64,000 bases of DNA from Polytrichum commune (lineage: Eukaryota; Streptophyta; Polytrichopsida; Polytrichales; Polytrichaceae): positions 26,550,144-26,614,143 of the forward strand of contig OX485809.1 in NCBI GenBank assembly GCA_950295325.1, given 5' to 3'. This document shows, one piece after another, positions 11,746 to 23,100 of this stretch. The position numbers and the translations under genes are program-made. Every line of letters starts with the position of its first letter. Position 1 is the first letter of the stretch. The notes beneath the pieces are model-generated. The model saw only the letters and a list, made by a program, of their open reading frames with translations, ran no database searches and was not told the DNA's origin.

Positions 11746-12106
11746 TGGGCATGGTTTGGGTATGGATGCAATTTAAAGGAAAATGTTGGGCTCTGATAGG
11801 ATATCAATATGAATTAGCTTGAATATAACCTTTGAATGGCCATATTATAAAGATCATATTAGTTTACATGCATGACGGTCAATCATTAGTAGTGGTGGTG
11901 AAAAACTTGAGCCAAATTAGTACCAATAAAGAATGTCTTGGGCCTAGTTATCTATTTGTACTTCATGCACATACGACATAGAACTCCACTACCATCGGTC
12001 ATGATTACTATATATGGTGGAGGGTTAGTATGTGATGACCTTGTGGTGTTTGGAATCGGAGGGAATGCCTATTATGTACCTTCAAAATTGGAGGAAATGC
12101 TCACCT

Positions 12107-12116
12107 TATATATAAG
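12107..12116 (+). promoter_or_regulatory. Possible TATA box in left arm
   Basis: TATATATAAG lies in a stretch conserved between the two arms (right-arm counterpart near 20,010). No frame downstream of it on the plus strand looks like a real gene, so its use is doubtful. In the right arm the equivalent sequence would face inward towards the DUF7869 gene. Confidence 0.3.
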
Positions 12117-12249
12117 GGCGACCATTTGGAAGCTCATTTCTTTCTTTTCATTTTAGCCCATCCCCCTTGACTCTTGAAGAACTTACCATGGAGAGCGTTG
12201 CCTCACATGGATGAAGTGGTTAGTGTTTATAATCCAATGTAGCGTGCTA

Positions 12250-12620
12250 GTGAGCGCGTGGGGTCTCCCACGGGTGCGCCCGTGGTGTCTCCAAACGCAC
12301 TTGGCACAATAGTAGATGCATCTCATGGATGCGCCCGTGGTGTGTCCAAACACACTTGGCATAATAGTAGATGCATCTCACGGGTGAACACATGTGGGGG
12401 CTCCCAACCGGTGGGCGGAGTCTCCCACGGGTGAACGCTCGTGCGGGCTCTCAACTAGTGGGCTGAGTATCCCATGAGTGAACGCCCATGGGACAACTAG
12501 GCCCCCATGGGCGTTCACCTGTTGGAGATTTCATCCACCAGTTGGGATCCCCCACATGCGTTCACCCGTGAGAGACTCCGCCCACCGGTTGGGAGCCCCC
12601 ACGGGCGTTCACCCGTGGAA
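12250..12620. repeat. Palindrome array in left arm (CACGGGYGNNCRCCCGTG)
   Basis: Imperfect and perfect copies of a palindrome built on CCACGGGCGANCGCCCGTGG occur at about 12,268, 12,379, 12,425, 12,505, 12,552 and 12,600, plus half-sites near 12,328 and 12,478. Between them are CCCACCGGTTGGGAG-type segments that are also near-palindromic. Isolated copies continue inward at 13,456 and 13,690. Ordered subterminal motifs of this kind are typical transposase-binding sites in CACTA- and MULE-type elements. That function is inferred here. Confidence 0.8.
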
Positions 12621-12869
12621 GTCTGTGGGTTGTATTTTTGTTTCGCTTACAAGATTTACACATGTGTGGTAATAAGTTACTCTATATGCCTTGTGTGTTT
12701 TTTCATAAGAGTTATAATTTCACTTACATTTGTGAATTTTCTAGACTTAAGGGAATTTTGTAGTCCATGGGTAATTTGGTTAAGTTATTATGAAGTGGGA
12801 GTTTATACATGTATTATAATGTTGGTTACGATGATATAATTTAAATTGGAACTTAGATCATATAGTGAA

Positions 12870-13893
12870 CTTTGTTTTAAATGACATCTACTTCATCACC
12901 ACTTGGGATAACTTGTGTGACTTGCACCTACGTAGTAATAAGTGTGTAGAAGTATGCAAGTTTTCACATACTAAGAATGTGTGTGTGTGTGTGGGTGGGG
13001 GGGGGGGGGTTTGTTAGAAGATGTGTATTCAAATGGGAGCCATGGATATGTCAAGTAAAATGGGAATTACTTCGTGTTAATTTTGGTGTCGAGATTCTAA
13101 ATGATTTGTAGTTGGGGTTGTGTGGAATATGGTAAGGAGAGATTTTTTCCAAGGGGGATATGCTAAATTGAACACACTTCAACTATCATTGTGTGAAGTG
13201 AGGTGTAGAGCTTTACCACTACATGGCTTTATTAACTAAAATGAGCCAATTGGTCCGCTCAATTTAATGTAGGGAACGTGATGGGAACATAATGATTAAA
13301 AGTTGGTACGAGAGAATACCGGTTGAGGGTTCTTAAAATACAACTCAACCATTCCAATACACCCACACATGTTTATAAAGCCATGCAAATAATCAATTAG
13401 TGAATGGAAGATCTCATCAATTGTGACTCACGAAGGAATGTGCTTACACTCCACGGGTGAATCCCCGTGGATTGTTTGGGACCACCATGCACATTGGACG
13501 ACTCCCAAGCATGAAGAACATATTTCCAAAATATTACAATGCACATGAAAGTTCACATAATTGATGCCAATAAAAGGGGAAATGTGAACATCCCTAGACA
13601 AATGTCAATGTCTGGGGCTCCCCAATTTATGCACACATTTATCAAAATTGGGCATCTAACATGATAGTCCCTGTCCACCGAGGGTGTACACCACAGGAGT
13701 TCACCCGCGGATACCAAGGATTGAGCAATGCATATCCAATCTACATGCCTTCTGTTGATACCCCATCCTCGAATTGATCTCCACCGGTCATGTGCTCACC
13801 TCTTGTGCATCAATCTAAATTATCCTTTGCGAAAAGAATTTGCTTCACTAGGATGACAACATTGTCATCGGACGCATTCTTCTGTCTTGCCCA
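12870..13893. other. Noncoding interior of copy A downstream of the gene
   Basis: This stretch lies between the left arm and the stop codon of the DUF7869 gene at 13,894. It contains a (GT)n(G)n microsatellite at 12,968-13,010, two more copies of the palindrome (13,456 and 13,690) and no recognisable coding sequence. Confidence 0.5.
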
Positions 13894-14261
13894 TCATGCC
13901 ACAACACAATCTAGAGATTGACGAGTTGGAGCATATTCCTTGAGCCTCGTCCATCTAAAAGGTTTTGCCATGTCCCATTCCTCATAAAGTTCATCCAAGG
14001 TCTTCTTGTTCCTTGTGCCAAGGACCGGTACATAATACACAATCTCAATATAACGAGCATGAGGACCGACATGTGCCAAATTAGGCTCGGAAATCACTCG
14101 TCCCATCTAGACGGGATTAGCACAATCCTCACTAAGACGTAATAAGACATAATGGCCGACCCTGATATGTGCACCAGGACGAAAGGTCTCAACGGGTCGA
14201 GAACTAGCTGGTCCGACATAAGCATAGTGAGTGATGTTTTCCTCAAATAGATGCTCATTGT

Positions 14262-16064
14262 TGTGAGCTCAATTACATGCTCACATTTTAAGTTAGTCCT
14301 TAGGAATGTCAAATCTTTGAATTTGTAATTGTTGTAAGTTAGTTAAGAAGCTATATAGAATTGAGGGTTCAAAATTAGATGGAATTGAATTGAGAGTCCT
14401 CACACTAGGAATAAGTAAGAGTAAAACTCAAAAAGAGGTAAGTGATTAGTGTAGGGGTCAAGCTTCCTAGGGGGCAAGCCTCCTTGGGGGCAAGTTCAAC
14501 TTGAAATTAAGAAGTGCTTGATGACACGAGGGCTTTTTGTGAGGTGGCTCCGCCAAAGAAAGTGAGGGCAACTAAAATTGGGAGAGGACCTGAAGGGGGT
14601 CAGAGGGAAACTCTTGGATCCCTCATCTCGATTGAGGAGGTAGTCCCGGAGGGGGAAGGCCTCTGCTGGGTAGGAAGTTTAGTTAAAGGAGAGGTTGTGG
14701 CAAAAGCCGACGGGGGGCAATGCCGTCACGGGGGAAGGAAGATAGTGCAGCTCCGAAGAGGGGGTTGCAGGAATCGTCAAGGCCGGGTTCTCCTCTCTGG
14801 AATTGAGGCACTTGGGAAAAAGTGAGAGGCAAGGCTGGTCGGCAACTGCCGAGGGAGCTCGAAGTTCGGCAGCTCTAGTGGCTTCCCCAACCAAGGAGGA
14901 AATGTAATGAAAGCAGATCGAGGGAAACTGAGATTAAGGGGAAGCAGCTAGGCTACACTAAGTCCAACTGCAGAATTGCAGCATTTTTCAACTGAAAAAT
15001 TCAAAACAATCATTTAGGAGGCGCATGTGACTACATTGCCGCCCCAAGCATTGCTGCTGCTTGTAAGTGTGCGGGACATTATACTACCACACATGTGCCT
15101 CTTCTGTACACAAGGGCATGTCAATGCTACATTCACAGAAAAAAAATCTTAGGAGAGGTGCGAAACAGGGGAGTCACGGCTTGCCATGCAATTTTAGGGA
15201 GCTGAATAGTTGGCTAGTTGAATTCATTTGAATTCGGAAAACAACAGCTTCTGAAATCAGTCAATCAACCGGGTGGCTTCTGGGAGCATTCGCAAGCTGC
15301 AGCAAATCGGGCCGAGCGAGTTGGGGCGGTGACTGCAATCAAGGGACGCGGAGAGGTCTGAGCTCCGAGGTGAGTAGAAGCTAGGGAATTCAGGTGGGAT
15401 CAGGTTGTTGTTGGTTGTTGTTGCCCTCCTTCCCAATTTTTTGTGACTGCCAAGGGAATCAGTAGTTGCCGCGGTTCTATGATGCGAGGAGAGGCTGTCC
15501 CACCAACTGGGGAAATCGGGTTGACTACAGAAGACAATAACTTTCAAATCTGTTACATTGGGAGTGGAGGCTGCCGAATTGGTGAGGGGTGGCAGTGGAA
15601 GGAGCTGATGCGACCATGAAAACAACGAAAGGTGGCTGAGGAGAGAAGTGAACAACAGGAGCTGCAAGGGTTAATAGGGGACATTTAGCATAAGTGGATG
15701 GATTTGCAATAGGTGTGTGTGGAGCCAAGTAGCACCCTAATGGTGTGGCTTGAGAATTAGTGAGATTGAAGTAGGAGGGGTAGCCAAACTCTCATGTTGA
15801 GCTTGGTGCCGGCATTAACCTTGCTCAGGGAGTGAATTAGGGAATGTAGAGGCTTGAGAGCGGTTGTGGTGTGTGGCAATGACCTTGGAGTATTTCTAAA
15901 TACTCGCGACCTTGGGTTCTTGAATAAAGTTGTGTATTTTGAGATTTACATTGGGGGGCATCGGGTGCTGCGTGCAAATGGCTAAGTGCGGTCATTTAAG
16001 TATGTGCTAGCCGTAGGCCTTCACCCGGACTACGACGCATAAGGGTGGAGGTTTAGGGCTCACA
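14262..16064. mobile_element. E3: TG..CA insertion, 1,803 bp, TSD ATTGT
   Basis: Starts TGTGAGCTCAATTACATG and ends GTTTAGGGCTCACA, flanked by ATTGT at 14,257-14,261 and 16,065-16,069. Removing it and one ATTGT rejoins the DUF7869 frame exactly (ALHVDN on one side, EHLFEEN on the other), and the joined frame aligns with copy B at YVGP-S-RP. Its right end carries the block CGGACTACGACGCATAAGG, shared with the 58,266 end and, as reverse complement, with the starts of E1 and E2. An AATAAA lies near 15,923. No transposase or pol frame, and no repeated LTR pair, is present. It is either a solo LTR or a non-autonomous element. Confidence 0.8.
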
Positions 16065-16330
16065 ATTGTCCACATGTAGGGCAACTGCAATGGAGAACCG
16101 TGTTGAAGGCCAAAAGGGCTCGCTAAGTTCAGATGGAGTTGGAGATAAAGGATGATCCATAGCTGCAAGCACATTCTCCCAATATAAAATTGTTGGCGCA
16201 ATGGACTCCATATATGCCCCGGAACTATCTTGATTTGCCATATCCTTCCAATACTTAATAAAACCTTTCAGTCCAAGCTTTATGTTCATGGAATCTTTCA
16301 TTTCCCTTTTTGGAACGGGATGGGGACAGC

Positions 16331-16469
16331 CTACAAAAACAAATATACATTGAGCTTAGAGCAAAACCATGGACTAACGGCCCACGGGGGATCACCCGTG
16401 GGCCACGTGCATACCACCTTGTATTTTCTAGTGTACTTCCAAAGCAACATTGTCCAAACACCCACTAAC
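16331..16469 (-). other. 139-bp intron in the DUF7869 gene containing one palindrome
   Basis: On the minus strand the exon ends ...CCACCAA and the intron begins GTTAGT. It ends TTTTTGTAG before GCTGTCCCC. Splicing joins MFPP to SCPHPVPKREMKDSM in frame. Copy B has no intron at this point (TMLPDGEPRPCKPIF continues straight on). The intron holds CCCACGGGGGATCACCCGTG at about 16,381, a version of the arm palindrome. Confidence 0.6.
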
Positions 16470-18519
16470 TTGGTGGGAACATGGTTTTCTTTGTGACAGG
16501 GTCCACATTCCATAGAGCAATTCCTCCTTCTGGCGCCCAACTTGGATCTGTACAAAACACTTTGTATTGCATCAATGGCACTCCTTGAGGGTCTACATAA
16601 AAACGGAATTGGTGTGCCTTGGAATGCCCTATAAGTTGGTCTTGACCAAACTCATGGTAGTATCCCTTCACCCATTCCTTGAAATCAACAACCTCATGGA
16701 TCAAGTACGGGACAATAGTGGGATCCCCAGCTTCCATGGACGATGCCATGAGGTTGGGGAGTGTATGGCAATCCTCAATCTTCAACCTTTGTCCAAACCG
16801 GCCGAACATTGCATCCACATCCTCATGAGTATGTCCAACAATGAGGTTAGACACCCGGACTTCACGAAAAATTCCCTTTGCGGTCAGAGCATACCAAAAC
16901 AACATGTTGTATTTTGATTTGTTATCCTTTGCACAATTGTCCATCTGAATAAGCAAGAGGGGTGGCAACCCTGTAGGTGGAATAATTTTGGGCGGTGGCA
17001 AAGGAAGTGCTCCTGAACACTTCTCTACGCCAACCACCAGTGCGTCGTGCAAAGGGTCACCTATGGAAGAAATAGGAATGTGTCGAGTGGAGCAGACCAG
17101 TGGGACCTCAAATTGACAAAGCAACTTCATGATGGATGTGATAGTGAAGTTCGCATCGGATGGGTACATATCAAGAACATAATGCGCACAATTCACATCA
17201 GAGTGACCATGCGCAATCATTCCCGCAATGGATATTGGGAAACGCTCATATTTGTCAACACGTTTGTTTTTGTGCGCAAAAACAGGAAGCGCCGTTTTCC
17301 CATAATCCATTTTGTCATGAATGATACAAAGGACCTCTTTTGGAGAGTACTTTGACAAGATCCTATCTTTATAGTAATTGTTTCTATGAGCCTCCTGCAA
17401 TGTCAAATGCCGATGGCTAGCCTTCGAGATGGCCAAGTACCCAGTAGTGTTTTTTGTGTATATTCGCAATAAATCCTTGAAAGCTGCGCAAATTCCACAA
17501 CGTGAAAAGTTGTCCCCAGGGATCTTCACAACATATTGCTTGAAATGTTGTCGATGTAAGTGGCTAAAACTTGACATTGAAACAGGCGTGTACCCGAGGT
17601 CTTTGTCCAAGTTGTTCACTTCCTCTAGTAGCTTAGACCAAATTGTTCCCACAAGGAGCATCTCCGTACCTATCTTTTCACCAGTTGGAAGAGTCCAAGT
17701 CGTATGGGGCATGGATTCCGCTCTACCCTCAATCAATACTCCAAGAGTCACTTGTGCCTGCACTGTATTCGCCCTCGGCTTTCTGGTTCCTGTATTTCCA
17801 TGATCTCAAGATCTAACCCCCATCAAGCTGTCGGCCTTGTTCCTATTAAATTGTGCCCTTGATATTATGTAAATGTTCCTCCATGCACGAGTGCAAATTG
17901 TTCTTCCTTCCACAACAACCGTTTGCCTACCGTTGTGCTCTTGTTTCTGGATCGTTTGGAACACTGCAAGGGCAATGAGCTTCCGAGCATTGAATGGCAA
18001 GGCAAAGTAATGTTCCCAAATACTAACCAACAAAGGCCTTGGAAATACATGGCAACAATGCTCCTTGCAGCAATCAACCGTGGATAACATCCGTGCTCCC
18101 TCCTTAGTGGCACCCCAAGTTTTTTTCCCAGGTGCCCGAGGTGCCCGAGGTGCACATATCCTCACAGTGTTGTATCGGCGTTTTCCAAGCAAACGCCGAC
18201 GACTCTCATCTTCACGTGTCGCATTATGATGGACCAACAATATTTCCGCCAATGTGTGTCCTTCAAATTTCGTGAGTGATAAGGGCCACCGGTGTAGAGT
18301 ATTCTCCCAATCCATCGAAATGACATTGCCAGTTGGGTTCAAGATAATTACTCCAACATCTTCATCGCCAAGGATGTTATTGTCAACACAATCTAGCGGA
18401 TTAGTGTTGCAAATTAACCCATCACACAACGCATGATCCCCATCATCAAAGAGGACAACCGACTTACCCTTCAAGTCCTTCCTCAACAATCCAATGTAAC
18501 GTGGTATCTGAATGTAAAC

Positions 18520-20312
18520 ATTAATATATATTAGTGCACCATATCACTCTAGGCAGAACAATATCATCACGTTGTCCCATACTCATGAACAGTAAGTAAT
18601 GAAGGCCACATTGACTTGAAATTTCTAGGTCACATTCACTATACGCAGTAATTTCCAATTTCAACAATATCATCGTAACCAACATTGTAATAAATGTTTC
18701 AACTCCAACTTCATATTCACAAGTCCTAATTACCCATGGACTATAAAAGACACCCAAATATAGATGTTCACAAATAGGCAAGGAAGAACAATTATAACAC
18801 CCATGAAGATACATGCAAGACTTATGGAGTAACTTATTCCCACACACGAGCATTGAGTTTTGCTCGTAAAGTCATACATCCCATATACCCTCACGGGCGA
18901 ACGCCCGTGAGGGCTGCCAGCTGGTGGGCATAGTTTGGCACGGGCGATCGCCCGTGGGGGATTTAAACTGGTGGGCAGAGTCTCTGACATGCGAATATGA
19001 AGGTTGCATTGACTTGAAACTTCTAGATTACATTCACTATATGAACTAAGTTCCACTTTCAATGATACCGTCTCAACCAACATTTGTAATACATGTGTCA
19101 ACTCCCACTTCATAGTCATATGTCCAAAATTGACATGGACAACAGACGAACACCTAATTCTTAGGTCTACACAAATAGGCATGTAAGCATAATTGTAACT
19201 CCCACGAAGAAACAAGCCAGACATATGGAGTAGCTTATTTCTACACATAAGCAAAGAGCCTAAAGAAGAATAGAAATACAACCCCGATCTTCCACGGGCG
19301 AACGCCCGTGGGAGCTCCCACCTGGTGGGCGCCGTTGCCCACGGGCGAACACTTGTGAGGGCTCCTAGCTGGTGGGCATAGTCTGGCACAAGTGATCGCC
19401 CGCGGGGGATTTTAATTGGTGGGCGAAGTCTCTGACATGCAAATATGAAGGTCGCATTGACTTGAAACTTCTAGATTACATTCACTATATGAACTAAGTT
19501 CCACTTTCAATGATATCGTCTCAACCAATATTTGTAATACATGTGTCAACTCCCACTTCATAAACATATGTCCAAAATTGACATGGACAACAGACGAACA
19601 CCTAATTCTTAGGTCTACACAAATAGGCATGTAAGCATAATTGTAACTCCCACGAAGAAACAAGCCAGACATATGGAGTAGCTTATTTCTACACATAAGC
19701 AAAGAGCCTAAAGCAGAATAGAAATACAACCCCAATCTTTCACGGGCGATCGCCCGTGGGAGCTCCCACCTGGTGGGCGCCGTCGGCCACGGGTGCATCC
19801 GTGAGATGCACCTACTATTGGGCCCAATGCATTTTCAAGGCTCCACGGGTGCACCCGTGGGGGACCCCACGAGCTCAATAACGCGCTAAAGTGCATTATT
19901 GACACTAACCTCTTCATCCATGTGTGACACGCTCTCCATGGTAAGTTCCTCAAAAGTCAAGGGGATGGCCTTCAATGATAAGAAAGAAATGAGCTTCCAA
20001 ATGGTTGCCTTATATACAATGTGAGCATTCCCTCCAATTCCTAACACCACAAGGTCATCACGTACTAACCCCCTACCATATAAAGTAATCATGACCGATG
20101 GTAGTGGAGTTCTATGTCGTATGTCCATGAAATACGAATAGATTACAAGGGCAAGACGATTCTTCCTTGGTACTAATTTGGCTCAAGCTTTTCACCACCA
20201 CCACTAATAATTGATCCTCGTGCATGTAAACTAATATGATCTTCATAATATCCCCGTTCCTAGCCTAAAGTCAAGCTAATTCATATTAATACCCTATTAA
20301 GCTTAGAAACCC
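18520..20312 (-). repeat. Right inverted arm of copy A with 444-bp duplicated units
   Basis: Inverted relative to the left arm. A unit beginning ATGC(G/A)AATATGAAGGT at 18,993 is repeated at 19,437 (period 444 bp, about 97 percent identical by eye), and a more diverged unit lies at 18,590-18,880. Palindromes of the CCACGGGCGANCGCCCGTGG type sit at 18,891, 18,939, 19,292, 19,340, 19,388, 19,741, 19,788 and 19,843. Long open frames on the minus strand here come from this repetition and are not genes. Confidence 0.75.
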
Positions 20313-20399
20313 ACTTAGGCACGTCTCCCATAGCACCACGTAGACATGTTTAATTCCAAAATATTTTTGAACTTATGGACATCTTCATTTGATGTTCAA

Positions 20400-23100
20400 C
20401 TTCACATCCAAAGTAGCACATGACGTTATAGGTTCTAAAAATGTCTGTCAATTGACATAGTGTACCTTAATTTTAAAAAACCATTTGGGGATGACATTTT
20501 ACAACACACACAATTATGACACACAATTATCGAGCCTAGGCTACGCGATAATTCTTGTGCACATGACATGATTGTATGGGCAAATTCGAATGATGAATAT
20601 GCTTACATGAGTTTCTTGTTTTAATCATTATACCTCTAAGGTATTCTGAGTGTATGAATTCCATAGAATTGTCCTATATAAATCCCACATGGACATGTCC
20701 ACGTGGGTTATTTATCAAATGAATCATACATCCAATATATTTTGAAGGTGAGCATATCAAACAACAAACACCAAACATATACAATCTTAAGGTAGATAGT
20801 GAGCTTTAGTATGTCTTATTTGTGCCCATTATTTCTTACATTTGGGGATGATATTTTACAACACACACATTATGACACCCAATTATCAAATTTAGGTTTC
20901 GCGATGATTCTTGTGTAGATTACATGATCGTATGGGCAAATTCGAATGATGGATATGCTTACGTGAGTTGCTTGTTTTAATCATTACACCTCTAAGGTAT
21001 TCTAAGTGTGTCAATTCCAAAGAGGAGCCCTCCATCTATATATATATATGTATGAAAATTAGTATGGTATTCATACGGGGGCATGTCCTATATAAATCCC
21101 GTATGGACATGCCCACGTAGGTTATTTATCATATGAATCACACATCCAATATATTTTGAAGGTGAGCATATCAAACAACAAACACCAAACATACACAATC
21201 TAATAGATGGGCTTGCAACGGACCAACTACACATTCAGTGTCCGGGGAGGGTATCTGTAAACCCTAAACCCTAAACCATTTTAAGACGGGCATTTCTTAG
21301 TTTGGAAGGTAGGGATGTCAATACTAATGGAATATTCTATTTGTACCAATATATGTGTGCATATGATCAATGTGTGTATAATAGGCATTTCATCCAATTC
21401 CTAACATCACAAGGTCATCACGTACTAACCCTCTACCATACATAATAACCATGAGTGATGGTGGTGGAGTTCTATGTCGTATGTCCATGAAGTACGAATA
21501 GATTACTAGGGCAAGAAGATTCTTTCGTGGTACAAATTTGGGTCAAGCTTTTCACCACCACGACTAATGATTGCTCCTCGTGCATGTAAAATAATATGAT
21601 CTTTATAACTTTCCCGTTTATAGGGACTACGTTTCTAATGAAGTTGACCGTCAAGCTTACAGTGGTTGTTGTTTTTCGAGTGGCCAGACCAACAAATTTA
21701 AATTTCATGTCATATATTTTAAAGTGGCCACCTTATTGGCCGCCCACATCTAACTGTATGGCATTAATAGGTGTCCATACTTATATATGAACATTAGTAT
21801 GGTATTCATACCGGGCATGTTACATGTATTATATACACCCCACATGGACATGCCCATATGGGTCATTTATTAAATGAATTACATCCAATATATGTAGAAG
21901 GTGAGCATATCAAACAACAAATACCAAACATACCCAATCTTATAGTGGATAGTGAATTTTTACATCTCTTATTTGTGCCCACTATTTCTAGCATTTGGAC
22001 ATGACCTTTTACAACACCCATATTATGACACCCAATTATCAAACCTAGGGTACGCGACGATTCTTGGTCACATTCCCCTAATTATGAGAAAAATAGCCAC
22101 AAACAAGATTTGAACCGCCAATGATCGTGCGTTTAGCACACTAAATTTAGATGTAGTGTTTGAACATATATAGTGTTGTTACCACCCTACCATGCTCAAA
22201 AATACTTTCCAATTCCTTGATATTTAGTGGTGGACATAAATGTGCCGCTACCTTGCATATCATCGCTTCCCTTCTTGTGTGCGTTGACATTTCATTTACA
22301 TTTAATGTTATTTAATTTCATAGGGTTATTGACATGTAGTGTGTGCGTTCGTATTTGTTGTATTAGCTATTTAATGAGAATGCAATTGACCTTACCAAAC
22401 AAAGTAAATTATGTTCCATAATGTTGAAACAAACTATGGAATGTCCAGGTAGGCTATCAGTGTTACAGAATATATGTGAGCCGTCCATTTGAAAATGGAA
22501 TGTCCGGGTAGGCTATCAGTGTTACGGAATGATTGGATGGGAGGGTATCTTAGAGGGCAAATGTTGGTTAATTATGGAGGGAATTGTAATATGTGTATAC
22601 ATATGATACGAACAAACATGCAAAACCATCCGGGGACCATACCATATTGAATGTTCGGTTGTGGACTTGCAACGAATGAACTACACATTCAGTATCCAGG
22701 GAGGGTATCCGTAAACCCTAAATCCTAAACCCTTTTTAGACGGGCACTTCTTAGTTTGGAAGGTGCGGATGTCAATACTAGCATGAACTTATCCCTTCTC
22801 ACTTTGGGAAGGACATTCAAGGCCGTCAATATGAAGGTCAAGGAGTGACATACCCAATTTAAGTTTAAGACGGGTACATCATATTCCAATGAGAAGAAGA
22901 CAATCTCATACCCAATATTGTGGAGGTCACACATTATAACATACGCATTATGACACACAATTATCGAACTGAGATCATGCTACGATTTGTGTGGACATTA
23001 AATGATCATATGGGCAACTCCCAATAATGGACATGCCTACGGGGGAAACTTGTTTTAATCATTATACATGTAAGGTATGCTAATTGTATGAATTTGAAAA
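20400..23100. repeat. Nested direct repeats of a ~350-400-bp unit
   Basis: A unit with ACACACAATTATGACAC, TACGCGATAATTCTTGTG, GTATGGGCAAATTCGAATGA, CACCTCTAAGGTATTCT and GAAGGTGAGCATATCAAACA occurs at about 20,500 and 20,850. Partial copies lie at about 21,150, 21,890-22,060 and 22,930-23,090. A second repeat of ~110 bp with GGGAGGGTAT..GTAAACCCTAAA..CTTAGTTTGGAAGG is at 21,215 and 22,676. A 36-bp segment (GGTAGGCTATCAGTGTTAC) is repeated at 22,446 and 22,506. There is no coding signal. Confidence 0.7.
21390..21620 (-). repeat. Isolated end fragment of the DUF7869-type element
   Basis: This fragment is close to the outer right arm of copy A (20,030-20,260): it shares AAGGTCATCACGTACTAACCC, GAGTTCTATGTCGTATGTCC, CAAGCTTTTCACCACCAC and CTCGTGCATGTAAA. 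It lacks the inner arm and palindromes, so it is a relic end of another copy. Confidence 0.7.

Larger units (their letters stand above)
13894..18507 (-). pseudogene. DUF7869-type putative transposase, copy A (broken)
   Basis: The gene reads leftwards from a splice acceptor at 18,508 (preceding intron ends ...TTTACATTCAG). Coding runs 18,507-16,470 with one TGA at 17,806, then a 139-bp intron (16,331-16,469, GT..AG), then 16,330-16,065, the E3 insertion, and 14,261-13,894 with a TAG at 14,107. Motifs in order: Cys-rich CCKEHCCHVF; CGIC (residues 89-92 of the segment beginning at 17,763); IIHDKMDYGK (Asp150, Asp153); QMDNCAKDNK (Asp275, Asn276); VGHTHEDVDAMFG (His311, Glu314, Asp315, Asp317). 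I recognise this arrangement as the domain now called DUF7869. The spaced acidic residues after predicted strands suggest an RNase H-like DDE/D nuclease core, which is my inference. Apart from E3 and two stops the frame is intact, so decay is recent. Confidence 0.7.
11788..20312 (-). mobile_element. DUF7869-type transposable element, copy A, ~8.5 kb with long inverted ends
   Basis: A left arm (about 11,788-12,870, plus sense) is repeated in inverted order at the right (about 18,520-20,312). The arms start near ATAGG(A/G)TAT(C/T)AATATGAATT and share AAGATCATATTAGTTTACATG, the TCATCACGTACTAACCC / GGTTAGTA segment and a TATA-containing stretch. The right arm is longer because a 444-bp unit is duplicated. 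Between the arms lies one minus-strand gene with the DUF7869-type core. Both arms are packed with a 20-bp palindrome. Exact outer ends and the target duplication could not be fixed to the base. A third, isolated end lies at 21,390-21,620. The whole is interrupted by E3 (14,262-16,064). Confidence 0.7.

Noticed and set aside
11333-11822. Repetitive frames of 92-139 codons (HGWAHVML / HSMTCAHPCPPMPT type)
   Set aside because: Translations of a 42-bp tandem repeat.
18487-18505. TGTAACG near 18,494 as a second Gypsy LTR end
   Set aside because: It lies in the coding sequence of DUF7869 copy A (PRYIGLLRKDL) and has no other LTR similarity.
18521-20128. Minus-strand frames up to 219 codons in the right arm
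   Set aside because: Frames repeat with the 444-bp unit and also appear in the left arm. They contain palindrome-derived peptides and no domain.
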